From Sapria himalayana (taxonomy: Eukaryota; Streptophyta; Magnoliopsida; Malpighiales; Rafflesiaceae), in assembly GCA_029783825.1 (NCBI GenBank), contig JAREIK010002259.1, forward strand, positions 270,546-334,545: a stretch of 64,000 bases of DNA. Direction: 5' to 3'. The notes beneath the pieces are model-generated. The model had not been told where the DNA came from, did no database searches, and saw only the letters and a list, made by a program, of their open reading frames with translations. A program made the translations under genes and the position numbers. Position 1 is the stretch's first letter; each line of letters starts with the position of its first letter. Positions 48,878-59,909 of this stretch are shown here, one piece after another.

Positions 48878-48899
48878 AAACCAAGCAAAACATAAACAC

Positions 48900-49087
48900 C
48901 AAAACCAAAACCAAAGTCAAGACCATCTAGCTCTAAACATACTCCTATTATTGCTTTGATTGATGAAGATGAAGAGATGATTTATTCATCGGGAGAGGAA
49001 GATGAAGAAGAGGAAGAGTGAAAGATTAATGATGAGGATGATATTGATGAAGACTTTCTTGATTTAGATTTAGATATAGATACATGA
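48900..49087 (+). pseudogene. Acidic C-terminal tail of a hAT transposase
   Basis: The frame reads KPKSRPSSSK, then IIALIDEDEEMIYSSGEEDEEEEE, a TGA stop, then DEDDIDEDFLDLDLDID and a second TGA at 49,085-49,087. Long acidic tails after a serine/lysine-rich segment end many plant BED-domain hAT transposases. Only this tail survives, so the element is not autonomous. Confidence 0.5.
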
Positions 49088-50499
49088 GTGTTTATTTTAT
49101 TTTAGAACTTTGAATGCTTGTTATTTTGTTTTGAAACTTTGAATGTTTGGATGATGGGAGCACAATTAATATTTGATTTTTATCTTTGATGTTCTTTAGT
49201 TTATTATTAGATGAAAATTAAAGACTATATTTATTAAAATATATAATTTTTATGTGTATTAGGCTGAGTGTGCCTCAAATAAAAAAGCCCGCGCCTCAAG
49301 TGCGCCTTGCACCTTAAATAACTATAGGTCAGACCAAATATCTTCGAGTGCAAGTCAATTTTGTAATGCAGCTTACTTAATATTCTTAGCTGAAATATTT
49401 AAATATAAATTTAAGAGGAATTTTCTAAGACACATGAGTATGATATGTAATGTTATTGATTGTCCTTGAAAAATTAAAAGTTGAGCAATTTAAAATTCTA
49501 AAATTCTATGAGTGTATACTTTAATGATTTTTATAAACATAATTTAGAGGATATTATTGTAGTATCTGTGCATGTTGTTTGACATAGTAGATTATTTGTT
49601 ATTATTGATAATGTTATCTAATTAACTCATGATTATCTACCAGAATAAATTATTAAGGTTTTTTTTTGAAATCATGAATTGAATATATCTTTCAATCAAA
49701 TATGACATGTTAAGTAGAAGTCGAAGGAATGTATATTTGAAGTTTCATATAATTATTATAAATTATTGTTATGGATGTGTGTACATATTGTCAGAAAAAA
49801 TCCAGAAAGTTTTGTGAATGTGAAGTATACTTATTTAGAATATGAGCATTTTGAGTAACTTTTCACAATGTATTCTATATTTATTCAATGTTTTGATATG
49901 AGTTGTCGGCTTATTATTGTTATCGACTCATTTCATATGAGTCAGCCTTATGGTAGAACTTTTTTCTCTACAAAAATATATGATGCGAATGATTTGATGT
50001 CTCCTTTAGTATTTGAGATAATGAGTTTGAAGAATTATGATAATTAGTTTTGCTTTTTAGAAAATCTTAAAACAATTATTTATGATAGAGATGTTACACC
50101 CGATAGACATCCAACTCTTTTGTGTGTAGTTTCACTGTTATTTGATACAAATAATTATGTATATTGTCATCATCATTAAAAGAGAATTTTAGTAGTCATT
50201 TGGATAAACATAAAATTAAATGGAGGAAGAAGAAAAATACTCTAAATTGACTTGATAGTATTGTATATGTTAGATTGAATTATGATTATAATATATATTT
50301 GACAGGACTTAGAAAGTTTAACAAAAATTTAATAACTTGGATTGAATTAAATGAACAAGAATATTGAACGATGTCTAAGTTTCCAAAAAAAAAAAGACGA
50401 GATAAAATGATAATTAAACGTGCACATTTTTTTTTTAATTTATAGTTTTTTAAATAACATGTTGAATGAAATCATGATAAGTTTAGACTGTGTCTCTTA

Positions 50500-52250
50500 A
50501 TCAGCTATTAGAAAAGGTACTAGAGAATACACTAATCAACTACTCTATTTACTTACATACTATATGTCTCTTAATCATCTATCACTAGTCCACAAGAATT
50601 TAAATGAGTCTAAATATCATTATTATTCCTAATAGTATTTTTGAGACATTGACAAAAAGGAAATGGTATGATGCTATGAGATGTAATATGAGTGCAAGTG
50701 GATTTCTACACTTAAATATAAGGCTGATGGATCGCTCGAGAGATATTTATCAAGACTACTAGCTAAAGGGTACACTCAAATTTATTGAATTGAATATCAT
50801 GAGACTTTTTCTTTAGCTGCAAAAAATGAATACTATACGAATCATGTTGTCTTTGATTGCCCACTACAATTGGCAATTCTTATAATATGATTTTAATAAT
50901 ATATTTTTTTATGATGATTTAGATGAAAGAATTTATAAGAACATCCCACCAAGATTTGAGGGGAACACAAGTAACAAGGTGTGCATGCTGGAAAAAATTC
51001 TTTATGGACAAACATTTTTCTAGAGCTTTGTTTTGTAGATTTGCAAAAGTCATGAAAGAGTTTGAATACATAGTAAAGTGACTACACTTTCTTCATTAAG
51101 CACTTGGTTGCAAGGGGATATTTTTTCTTCTAGTCTATGTTGATGATATCATAATATCTAGAAATAATAAGAGTGTGAAGCACGAAGTGAAATAGAGACA
51201 CAAAAGAATTTGAGAAAAGGAATTAGACAAATTAAAGTACTTCAGTATTGAGGTGACATATTCTATACAAGGGATCTTCATCTCTCAATAAAAGTATATG
51301 ATTGATATATTACTAGAAATGGGGATGATTGGATGTAAACTAGTTTCTACACCAATGGATCCAAACCACAACTTGGGAGAAGCTAAAAAAGAACTAGTAA
51401 TTGATAAAAGAATGTGCCAAATGCTGGTTGGTAAGCTCATATACCTTAAGCATACTCAGCCAAATATTGTTTACTCTATGAGCGTAATTAATCAATTTAT
51501 GCATGATCCAAAAGATACACATCTTCAAACTACTTATAGGGTGTTGCATTACTTGAAAGGTTACCCAAAGAAAGAAATTTTGTTCAAGGAGAATTATACT
51601 TCTGCTCTAGAAGATCAACTATATACAAAGTATTGTATTTTTATTGGAGATAATTAGTAAAATAGAGAAGTACAAAGTTAAAAGTGGGAGCAAAGTAGAT
51701 TGCAAAATTCGAGTTTAAGGTCACTACTCAAGGGTTGTGTGAACTACTTTGGCTGAAGATTATTTTAAATAATTTGAGAATCATGTGAGATGATCCTATG
51801 AAACTCTATTTGACAAAAAATCAGTTATCAATATTTCTCATAATCATGCACAACATGATAAGATAAAACATATTGAGATTGACATATATTTCATCAAAAA
51901 ATTAGTTCTATGTTTCATCAGAATTTCAATCAGCTAATATTCTAACAAAAAGGTTAAATAGTTCAATGTTCACGATATTGTATTCAAGCTCGGAAGGGAA
52001 GACATCTATTCATCAACTTGAGGGGGGTCATGTTGTAAATAGATTATGAATTTTTTTTTTCATAATCTCTCAATTTAAGGGATTATGATTTTATAAATTT
52101 CTTTTATAATTTCTTATATAAACCATCAGGATAATCAATTTTTAAAATAATAGAAATTATTATTTTTATCTCTTGGTAATTCTTCTCTTATTATTTTCTC
52201 ATATTTCGTGATAGATATTTATTTAAGTTCATTATTAAACATTATCATCA
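50500..52250 (+). mobile_element. Ty1/copia retrotransposon relic 3 (pol 3' part and 3' LTR)
   Basis: Plus-strand fragments read LKYKADGSLERYLSRLLAKGYTQIY (about 50,715-50,790), MNTIRIMLSLIAHYNWQFL, IPPRFEGN...MLEKILYG, an intact VYVDDIIISRNN with YVDD at 51,136-51,147, and ELDKLKYFSIEV. An open stretch at 51,298-51,657 covers LVSTPMDPNHNLG and MLVGKLIYLKHTQPNIVYSMSVINQFM (end of reverse transcriptase into RNase H). A polypurine tract TTGAGGGGGG lies at 52,018-52,027, followed by a probable 3' LTR beginning TCATGTTGTAAATAG. The 5' half of the element is missing: the join leaves the MULE relic ending only about 75 bases upstream. Several stops and frameshifts remain. Confidence 0.78.
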
Positions 52251-52519
52251 TGTTTTATTCTAACTATTTTGGGTTTGTTATATGTATCTTATTTTTTTAA
52301 TTAATTTTATTAAAAATGATTTACATTTTCAATCCTTTATGTATTAAGTATTTGTTTATAATTTTCATTGAATTTTTCATAATTTTACCTCTAGTTTTTT
52401 TTTTCTCCATCTATATGAATAGTCTCCTACTTCATAATTGGTATAGTATGATGTATATATTGAACTTGATCAAACTATATCATATGATTCTTTCTTATAT
52501 TTTAATTCATGAGTTATTC

Positions 52520-53700
52520 TAGTCTTATTTCTAAGATCTTAATTTCTAATTTTATCATTTTTATTCTTATTACATTTCTATCTTCTCATTATTATCATTG
52601 CTAAATATATCCTTTGAATATGTTATTTTTTTATCATCCAACCATCAATTCTATGCAGTACGGCTAGTCTTATAGCTGTTTTATAATTTATTTTTAATCT
52701 ACTCATTATTCATTTATCTTAAAGAATAGTTGATATAATTTTTTATTTTGGTTTATCTAACATTAATTCTATAAGATACATTTTATTCATCATTTTCATC
52801 TTTACTTAATATAATGTCTAGTTACTTGAAATAGTTGATATTAGATACTTCTTACTTTTTTATTTTGATTATCATATTTTTTTTACTCGTAACATAATTA
52901 AACTCATTTTTTAAGTAATATGTCTTATTATGTTTAATTTTAAACTCGTTAGAATCAAGTGTGACCCCTCAAACTTTTATTTTTTTACCTATCTTTTTTT
53001 AAGTCCCATCAACTAATAATATCTCATTGCTAAAAACATATATTAAAAGATATTTTCATAGAGATTTTTTATTAATTAATTTATAATTAACATAAAAATA
53101 TAAGAATAGTGTATATCTTTGGTTTAGTCTTACAAGTATTGAAAATTGGTGAGTGATGCCTTTAGCCAATTTAACTATGGATATGATGATATTTTTTTCT
53201 CATATATATATCCTTGATTAGTTTAGTAAATATGTGTGATACTCATTTCTTACATAATATTTACTAAATTAAGTTTTTTGGTATTTTATCATAAATTTTT
53301 CTTATTTTTTTTTATATTTTTTGATTAACTATTTGACCAAGTAGATAGTCTTCTCCTTCATAATAGATCTAGCTAACATAAATCGAAATTGATTTTGTAA
53401 AATTATTATTTCTTTTTTTAGTTTGTGTTCAAATAATTTTTTCCAAAATTTTAATGTGGCTTATGAGTTGAATACCTCAATAATTATTATAATAATGAAT
53501 TTATCTTTTGTTCTTATAAATAAAAATTACAATGTTTTATTAATATTTATTTGGTATATTTTTTTGATTCTTAAGATCTTGTTAAATGAATTAGTCAATT
53601 ATATCATTTTTTTTCTCTCATAATTCTCCAATTTTCAAAAAAGGTACTATCAAGCATTATGAATTTTTTGACATTTATTTTTTTATCTTGGTTGCATATA
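52520..53700 (-). pseudogene. RTE-type LINE reverse transcriptase relic
   Basis: The minus strand carries, in order, NY.GIQLISHIKILEKIIR (about 53,420-53,480), NQFRFMLARSIMKEKTIYLVK and LIKKYKKK (about 53,310-53,390), KLAKGITHQFSILVRLNQ (about 53,120-53,180), and LLIYVFSNEILLVDGT in place of the usual C..FADD..L.DE (about 53,000-53,050). SLKLNIIRHI then TAIRLAVLHRING and AMIMRR.KCNKNKNDKIRN follow (52,540-52,680). These match the RTE-clade plant LINE protein blocks from the NYRGI.L motif to the terminal RM.RW..G.TR.DKIRN block. The catalytic FADD has become FSNE, and stops and frameshifts are abundant. Confidence 0.75.
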
Positions 53701-54071
53701 TAAAATTGTTTAATCATCTATCACTTTCAATATTCAAATTTGAATTTCTAAACTTGTTTAAAAAATCTTCAACATGTATATTTCATCTTTATTTGATTTT
53801 ATTTTTATTGGAATCTAATTATTTTAATTCTAAATAAATTTTACTTGACTATATCTCTCTCATCCTAGTAAGCTTATAAATATTTTTTTTCCTTTATAAT
53901 ATATGATATAATTTATCATACATATTAAACTTAATTTTATTTATCACTATTAACTTTTTTTTTGTTTGCTTATACAATTTTATAGTAAATTCATTTTTAT
54001 TTTTCTATATTTATTTAAAACAATCTTGTTTCTCTTGAATAGTTTGGTGGACCTTAGGTTTCTAATACTAT
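53701..54071. other. AT-rich spacer
   Basis: No recognised gene; probably upstream LINE sequence beyond readability. Confidence 0.35.
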
Positions 54072-54516
54072 GGTGCCATTTGTTTTTTATACTAAATATT
54101 GAATACAACTTTTTTTAAGACTTAATGTTGAATAATATTTAATAGCATTAAGAATTAAGTCGTTTATTTTTTTAATATTTTATTTTTAAGAAATATTAAA
54201 CTTGTTTTTTACATACTAAAAATCAACATCTTAACTACTTGAATTTATTAAGAAAATCTAAGTATATATTTTCAAATATCTAAAGATACTACATTTGATG
54301 TCATATTTAATATCTCATTTCATATCATGATAAAAGAAAAATCAAAAACTTTAATTAATTAAAAAATATAATAATTCAACTATATATTCATAAATATCTA
54401 AAGAAAAATATGAAAATTTAAGCACCAATTTTTAAATATCTAAAGACAATATATTTGATGCTAATATTTAATACTATATTTCACACCATAATAAAAGTTA
54501 AAACAACAAATGTTTG
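54072..54516. repeat. Possible MITE with internal repeated block
   Basis: The left side reads TGGTGCCATTTGTTTTTTATAC and the right side, reversed, reads CATTTGTTGTTTTAAC, suggesting weak terminal inverted repeats. Inside, a block of about 70 bases occurs twice (about 54,280-54,345 and 54,440-54,510), sharing AATATCTAAAGA and ATTTGATG..ATATTTAAT. No coding sequence is seen. Confidence 0.35.
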
Positions 54517-54665
54517 AAGCTAGTAGATATTTTTTTTATATAATAATAAAAGTTAAAATAACAAGCTAATTGAATACTTGAAAAAAAATTCATTTGTAAA
54601 TGGTTTTGAAATTATTTCATAAACTATTGATTTGCTGCTATAAAAAAATTATTTATAGTTTAGCC

Positions 54666-54831
54666 TTAATTTTGGTTGTCATTTTCACTTTCTAATTTTT
54701 TTTCAGTGTCATATTCAGAAAATAATTTATCAACAACTGAGACTCATCAAAAAAAATTTTTAATAGAAAAATATGTCATGATAATTTTTGTTTGAGTAAC
54801 AAATGAATATGGTGTCATTCTCTTTAGTATT
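54666..54831 (-). pseudogene. PIF/Harbinger transposase, C-terminal part
   Basis: Directly left of the copia element, the minus strand reads LKRMTPYSFVTQTKIIMTYF, then SVVDKLFSEYDTEKKL and a stop at 54,666-54,668. This is the end of a plant Harbinger transposase, where the family has a basic FP.L+.MP.Y....Q..IV.AC..+HNFI segment and an acidic tail. It continues the gene fragment at 59,910 and above. Removing the copia element and one copy of its GTATT duplication leaves the codons in one open frame across the join. Confidence 0.72.
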
Positions 54832-55062
54832 TGTAGAAATTATAGAGAATGAATAATTTCACTTCAAGTTATGTTTCATGGAGTAGCAATAATATCTATT
54901 TATAAAAAAATCTTAGATGTTTACTAGTTATAAATAGTTGTTTATAGTTGTTAATAGCAGTTTACATCTGTAAATAGTTGTTTGCAATTGTTCACAACTA
55001 TTTATCATAGCTATTCACAGCTATTTATAGCTGTTTATAGTTGTTCATCACATAATATTACA
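54832..55062 (-). repeat. 3' LTR of the complete copia element
   Basis: 231 bases, TGTAATATTATG... to ...ATTTCTACA on the minus strand. It contains a run of short imperfect repeats of the type AGTTGTTTATAG / AGCTATTTATAG. Confidence 0.85.
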
Positions 55063-55079
55063 TATTCTTCCTCAAGCTG

Positions 55080-57800
55080 AGTTATAGATGTTAAGCAACC
55101 TAAGCTTTGATACTAACTGATTAAATTTTTTATTTTCCAAGACTTTTGGTGATGATATCTGCTATTTGTTGGGCTGTAGGAATGTTAGATAGATTCACAA
55201 CATTCTCTTTGATCTTCTCCTTGATAAAATATCAGTCTATCTTTATGTGTTGGTTCTATCATGGTGAATCAAATTCTTTACTATGTTAATTATAGACTGA
55301 TTATCACATAAGGCCTACATAGATTTGTCAACATGGACATTTAGTTTATGATAGATTCTACTCAGCCATATACATTCACAAATTCCGAAGGCAAGAGCTC
55401 TAAACTCGGCTTCAGTTGAGTTTCTTGCTACTACAGCCTACCTTTTGCTCATTTAAGTAACCAAATTCCTCCACATTAATGAGCAATACTTTGAGGTTGA
55501 TCGTTGGTCAATAGGTGAGCCCGACCAATTAGTATTGATGAAAATCTTCATGTACTTATCACCAGTTTTCTCCAAGTACAACCTTTGGCCAGGTGTTAGT
55601 TTAAGGTACCTCAAGATTAGGTATACTGCTTGCATGTGTTTTTCAGCTGGGTTATTCATGAACTGGCTAACTATACTGATAGTGAAATTGATGTCAGGTC
55701 TGGTGTACGAGAGGTAGATGAGTTTGCCGACTAACCTTTGATATATACCTTTATATACAGGAGCTCCACTGGATTGCATATTGAATTTGATTGTGGTATT
55801 CTTGAGAGTTTCAACTGGCTTGCATCTAGTCATATCAATTTTCTTTAGAAGATCTAGGACATACTTCCTTTTAGAGACTGATATTCTAATTTTTGAACAA
55901 GCAATCTCCATGTCTAGGAAGTATTTGAGATTTCTCAGGTCTTTGACTTTGAATTCCTTGGCTAAAAATAATCCTAAGTTCATCTTGGTGATATTCTGTG
56001 AGGATGATGCATCAACATATACTATGAGGATGATCCTCTGTCCTCCTTCAAGATGCTTAATAAATATCGTATGATCTATCGGATACTGAGGATAGCCATA
56101 TCTCTTAATTGCTTTGGTGAACTTGTCAAACCATGCTCTAGGTGACTGCTTAAGACCATATAAAGATTTCTTCAACTGTAGTATTGAGTCAGGTGTTTCT
56201 GGTATGTTTAGGCCTGGTGGGATCTCTAAGTACACTTCCTCATCAAGCTCTCCATTTAGAAAAATAGTCTTCAAATCTATCTGATATAATGGTCAATCCG
56301 GAATAGCAGCTAGAGAGAAGACTCTTACTGTATTGAGCTTTATAACCAGGAATAATGTCTCCTGATAATCAATGTCATAGGACTGAGTGAATCCGCTTGC
56401 CACTAGACAAGTCTTGTACTTGTTAATGTTGTCATCAGAGTTATACTTCACAATGAAGATTCATTTGAAGTTAACTACTTTTTTCTCACTTGGTTGTTTA
56501 GTTATCACCCAAGTTTTATCTTTCTCTAGTGCATTTTCTTCTTTTTTGATTATTTTTTTCTATTCTGGAATTTTGAGAGCTTTTTGAATAGATTTAGGTA
56601 TGTAAATTTCATCTAGAGAGCTAATTAATGCACGATGATTAGGGGATAAATTATCATATGCAATGAACTTTTGGATTGGATGTGGAGTACATATTCTCTC
56701 TCTTTCTTAAAGTAATAGACCTATTATAAGGTTCTACAAGAATAATGTGATCTTTATAATCAACTGAAGTATGTGGAGGATATGATTTATCTTGTGTTTG
56801 TGTAGATTCATCTATCAGATCGAGAATTTGGTTCTGCACAGATGGTTGTTGGAACTCATCAGACTGTGACTTGCTTCTCCTTGTATATACATGGAGCTCA
56901 CTAGGTTATGGTTGTGGCAGTGTATTTTTCACAAGGAGTTCAGTAGGGTCTGGATAGGCTGACTCACTGCATGGAAGAGTGAGAGGTGCAACTTCCCAAG
57001 CCTGATATTCTTGAGGTATATTTCGTTCTCCTTTATATTAGGTCTGGGATAAAATGATTGATTTTCAATAAATGTGATATTCATGGATGTGTAGGATCGA
57101 TGTGTGAACAGATTGACTTTTGTAACCCTTCTGAGAAGGTGAGTGTCCCAAGAAAATGTATTTGAGTGCTCTAGAATCTAATTTTCTCGGTATTGTGAGT
57201 GGATGTGAACAAATGTAGAACAATCAAATATTTGAAATGGAAGAGTTGACACGACTCGAGTGTGTGGAAATGAAGTGAGGAGTACCTCGTGAAGGGTTTT
57301 GAACTGGAGGACAAGAGAAGACATCTGATTGATGAGATAAGTAGCTGCATGAATAGCTTCTCCCAAAAAATGATGAGGAACATGGGTAGTGAACACAAGC
57401 TACATCAAGGAACTGATGAAGGGAGTATCAACACAAGAGCTGTGATGAATGATTCATTGTATTGATAGGATAGTCTCTCAAGGAATATTCAAAGAATTTC
57501 ATGTCATTGTCAGTCTGCAAAACTTGAATTTTAATTTGAAATTGGGTCTGGATCATTGTGTGAACATTTTGAAAAAGGTTCCTAGTTTGGCTTTTTCTTT
57601 AATGAGATATAGCCATGTGAGATGGATGTGATCATCCATAAACAAGATAAACCAATGGGTACTATTAATATATTTTTCTCGTGAGGGTCCTCATATGTCA
57701 TTGTGAATAAGAGAGAAGGTTGGGATGATGCATATGGGTAAATTGGATAAGAGGTGGGATATTTTTCGACAATTAACATACTTCATATTAAAAAACTAGA
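55080..57800 (-). pseudogene. copia pol: integrase, reverse transcriptase and RNase H
   Basis: Integrase pieces at 57,180-57,790 include LSCLWMITSISHGYISLKKK in place of the D(D)HTR..W.Y.+K+K segment and HHFLGEAIHAATYLINQMSS (family FWGEA...A.YL.NR+PS). The reverse transcriptase is largely open at 55,453-56,274: FLNGELDEEVYLEIPPG, LKKSLYGLKQSPRAWFDKF, LVGKLIYLSYTRPDINF and VSQFMNNP. The active site reads YVDA at 56,008-56,019 instead of YVDD, inside a short out-of-frame patch. RNase H follows to about 55,080, with ALCDNQ near 55,310. The pieces are separated by stops at 55,453, 56,292 and elsewhere. The protein would carry out reverse transcription and integration of the element; this copy cannot. 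Confidence 0.85.
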
Positions 57801-58339
57801 CTTTTTATTGATAAATAGTGAAGAAAATAATTTTTGAAGGTAAATAAAATCTGGATGACTTAATTAAAAGTGAGGCATTATAACTTTATTTTTTTATTTG
57901 ATTTTAATGGATCATCTTGAGTAGATAAACTGACAATCCTTAAAGTTTTTCTAGACCCGTTTTGCATGCCTAAATCTGATAGAGTCTATCAACTATTTTA
58001 GTATTGACAATCTCTAACCCCAACATTAGAATCTAAAATTTACAAACATCAAAGATAAAGTGAGTAATGCATTTTATATTTTTAATCAATTTACTAAGCA
58101 ACGACAAGTTATAAAATAATTTAGGAATATAGAGGACATCATATAAACTGATGACATTGGTCACTGATATTGATCAAGAAATTGAGTAGTTGTAGAGCTG
58201 AGGGTGGTCTACAATCAGGCTAACGTCTGCTTGTCCATCCCTGGATTGAATCCTTCGCGACCCCAACCACCCTCAACACGAGAGATAGATTCAGCTGTCA
58301 TTTTTATTGTCATCTATCATCGGAAGGACGGTAAGATGT

Positions 58340-59478
58340 GAATAAATGCTTTGTCACTGTCATATGATCAGAAGCACCAAAGTCCACGATTCATACCTCA
58401 TTGTATGTAATATCGAAATATATATGATTACCTTTGGTGACAATGGAATCCACTGATGAGCTTTTCTAACTTTGGAGCTGTTGAAGCATTGCCGTAAAAG
58501 TGTCTACCATCTGCACTGTGCTAAATGCATGGACTCTAGTAAGTTTGTTTTCTTTGCCCATAATAGTATTTCCACGATTTTTCTTAGCCTTCTAATCAGC
58601 GGGCTTCCCATGAATATTCAAGCTTGTGTCATGAGTCTGTCCAAGCTTCTTGTAGTGATCACACCAGTGTCTGTCATTCTTTTTTTTGTCAAAGTTTAGA
58701 CAATTTTTTGCCATCATCACTGGAGAGTGATCTTTTACGACCAAGGCTTGAGAGTGATCTAAACCTTGTATGCCTCCCATCATTATCTGCTCTCGGAGTT
58801 CCTACCTAAATACTTCTAAGAATGCATCACGAAGGCCTGGTAGGGGCTTGATGCCAATACATGACCTCAGACATCATCTAGGTTTTTGTTGAGCCCAGTT
58901 AGAAACTTTATAGTCTTGTCTTTTTCACTGATTTGTTTGAATTGTTGTCTATCTTCAGTGTTACTCCAAGCATGCGTGCTGACTGAATCAAGCTGTTGCC
59001 ATAGATGTTACAAGACATTATAATATTGAATAACTGTCAGACTATCTAGTCTTAACTCATGGATGACTATTTTGACTTTGAACATGATTATAATATTATC
59101 TTGAGTGGAGTAAGATGCTTGTGCAGCTTCTCAGATCTAATGCGCTGTCTCATAAAGTAAATTTTTTCCAATTTCAACTGTCATAGAGCTAATCAGCCAT
59201 GATTTGATGATGTTATTCTTCATCTTTCATCTTATGTAGGAGGCATCCTTGGATTTCGAAGATTGAAATTCTTCATTCAAGTAGTTATCTTTGTCTTTTT
59301 TGTTGATGAACATAAGAAATAAACTTGATCATTACAGATAATTATTCCTATTCAGCCTAAGGTTGGTGATGAGGAATGAGTTATTGTCTATGATGATAGG
59401 ACTGTCATCTAATTGCATCCTTTGAATAGTGATGTCAGAGATGATCAGAGTGGTCTGACCCTTGTTATTTGCTATCAT
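58340..59478 (-). pseudogene. copia gag with zinc knuckle, and protease start
   Basis: The minus strand opens at an ATG at 59,478 with MIANNKGQTTLIISDITIQ and MQLDDSPIIIDNNSFLIT, a copia gag N-terminus. At about 58,600-58,665 lies CDHYKKLGQTHDTSLNIHG, the gag zinc knuckle, which normally reads CxxCxxxGHxxxxC; here the second Cys is Tyr, His is Gln and the last Cys is Ser. The protease motif follows as DFGASDHMT (about 58,358-58,388), with the usual DSGAS changed to DFGAS. Stops and frameshifts lie between the parts. Confidence 0.75.
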
Positions 59479-59659
59479 ACTCAAAATTAGTACTGATACC
59501 AATCACTACATAGGATGGTAGATCGGGGAAGAGCGACTAAATAGGCAGAAGCACGGCAAGATCGAAGGCCACAGAAAAATTTAATGAATAGTTGTGTTTA
59601 TCGGAAAAATTTAATTTTTCGTTGATTTTAAGCAAAAATCACTTCGCCCTCCAGTACCA

Positions 59660-59909
59660 TGTAAAAAATATAGAAAATGAATAATTTCACTTCAAGTTAT
59701 TTTTCATGGATAGGAGTGATATCTATTTATAAAAAAATCTTACATGAATACTAATTATAATAGTTGTTTAAAATTGTAAATAGCTATTTATAGTCATTCA
59801 TGATTGTTTATCATAGATGTTCGTGGCTGTTCATTACAGTTGTTTATGGTTGTTTATCACAGTTGTTCATGACTATTTATCCCAGTTGCTCATCATATTA
59901 TATTTCACA
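59660..59909 (-). repeat. 5' LTR of the complete copia element
   Basis: 250 bases, TGTGAAATATAATATG... to ...TATTTTTTACA on the minus strand. It carries the same kind of short imperfect repeats (AGTTGTTTATGG, GACTATTTATC) as the 3' LTR. The leader next to it starts TGGTACTGGAGG. The common initiator-Met primer word TGGTATCAG occurs only about 158 bases further in, at 59,493-59,501. Confidence 0.85.

Larger units (their letters stand above)
48061..49336. mobile_element. Non-autonomous hAT-like element with 10-bp flanking duplication, inserted in the MULE
   Basis: GGTCAGACCA occurs at 48,061-48,070 and again at 49,327-49,336. The element between them starts TAGTTATGAAAGACACGCC and ends GCGCCTTGCACCTTAAATAACTATA, so both ends share TAGTTAT in inverted orientation and GC-rich GGCGC/GCGCC subterminal words. 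Its 3' part encodes a serine/proline stretch followed by a very acidic tail, as in BED-type plant hAT transposases. hAT elements usually give 8-bp and MULEs 9-bp duplications; the 10-bp repeat includes bases shared with the element end. The central 700 bases are occupied by another repeat element. The MULE reading frame resumes to the right of it. Confidence 0.72.
47503..50425 (+). pseudogene. MULE (mudrA-like) transposase relic, split by a hAT-like insertion
   Basis: The part left of the insertion starts MDGDIFCFIHEDGDLVKNNDES (from 47,503), an N-terminal region typical of mudrA proteins. Right of the insertion, from 49,327, GSDQISSSASQFCNAAYLIFL is followed by YKFKRNFLRHMSMICNVIDCP, the MuDR DNA-binding region (F.....F..A...YA......F+..+....+..C....CPW+I). 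The MULE catalytic domain reads DANDLMSPLVFEIMS.KNYDN..CFLENL, then ITPDRHPTLL-like and VYCHHH (about 49,985-50,180). These match DAN+...PLAF..V..E....W.WFL, then the SDR...l and H.YC..H blocks. The end near 50,330-50,425 resembles the post-catalytic YN..LE.L.....W....W...KFP..R. Stops and frameshifts are frequent, and terminal inverted repeats were not identified. Confidence 0.72.
54832..59909 (-). mobile_element. Structurally complete Ty1/copia LTR retrotransposon with 5-bp TSD (GTATT)
   Basis: Two related LTRs bound the element: 54,832-55,062 (3' LTR) and 59,660-59,909 (5' LTR). On the minus strand both start TGT and end ACA and share CTTGAAGTGAAATTATTCAT. GTATT flanks it at 54,827-54,831 and 59,910-59,914. 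Internal order on the minus strand is gag, protease, integrase, reverse transcriptase, RNase H, then a purine-rich CTTGAGGAAG just before the 3' LTR. It interrupts a PIF/Harbinger transposase gene. The LTRs differ visibly in sequence and length and the coding region is broken, so the insertion is not recent. Confidence 0.9.
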
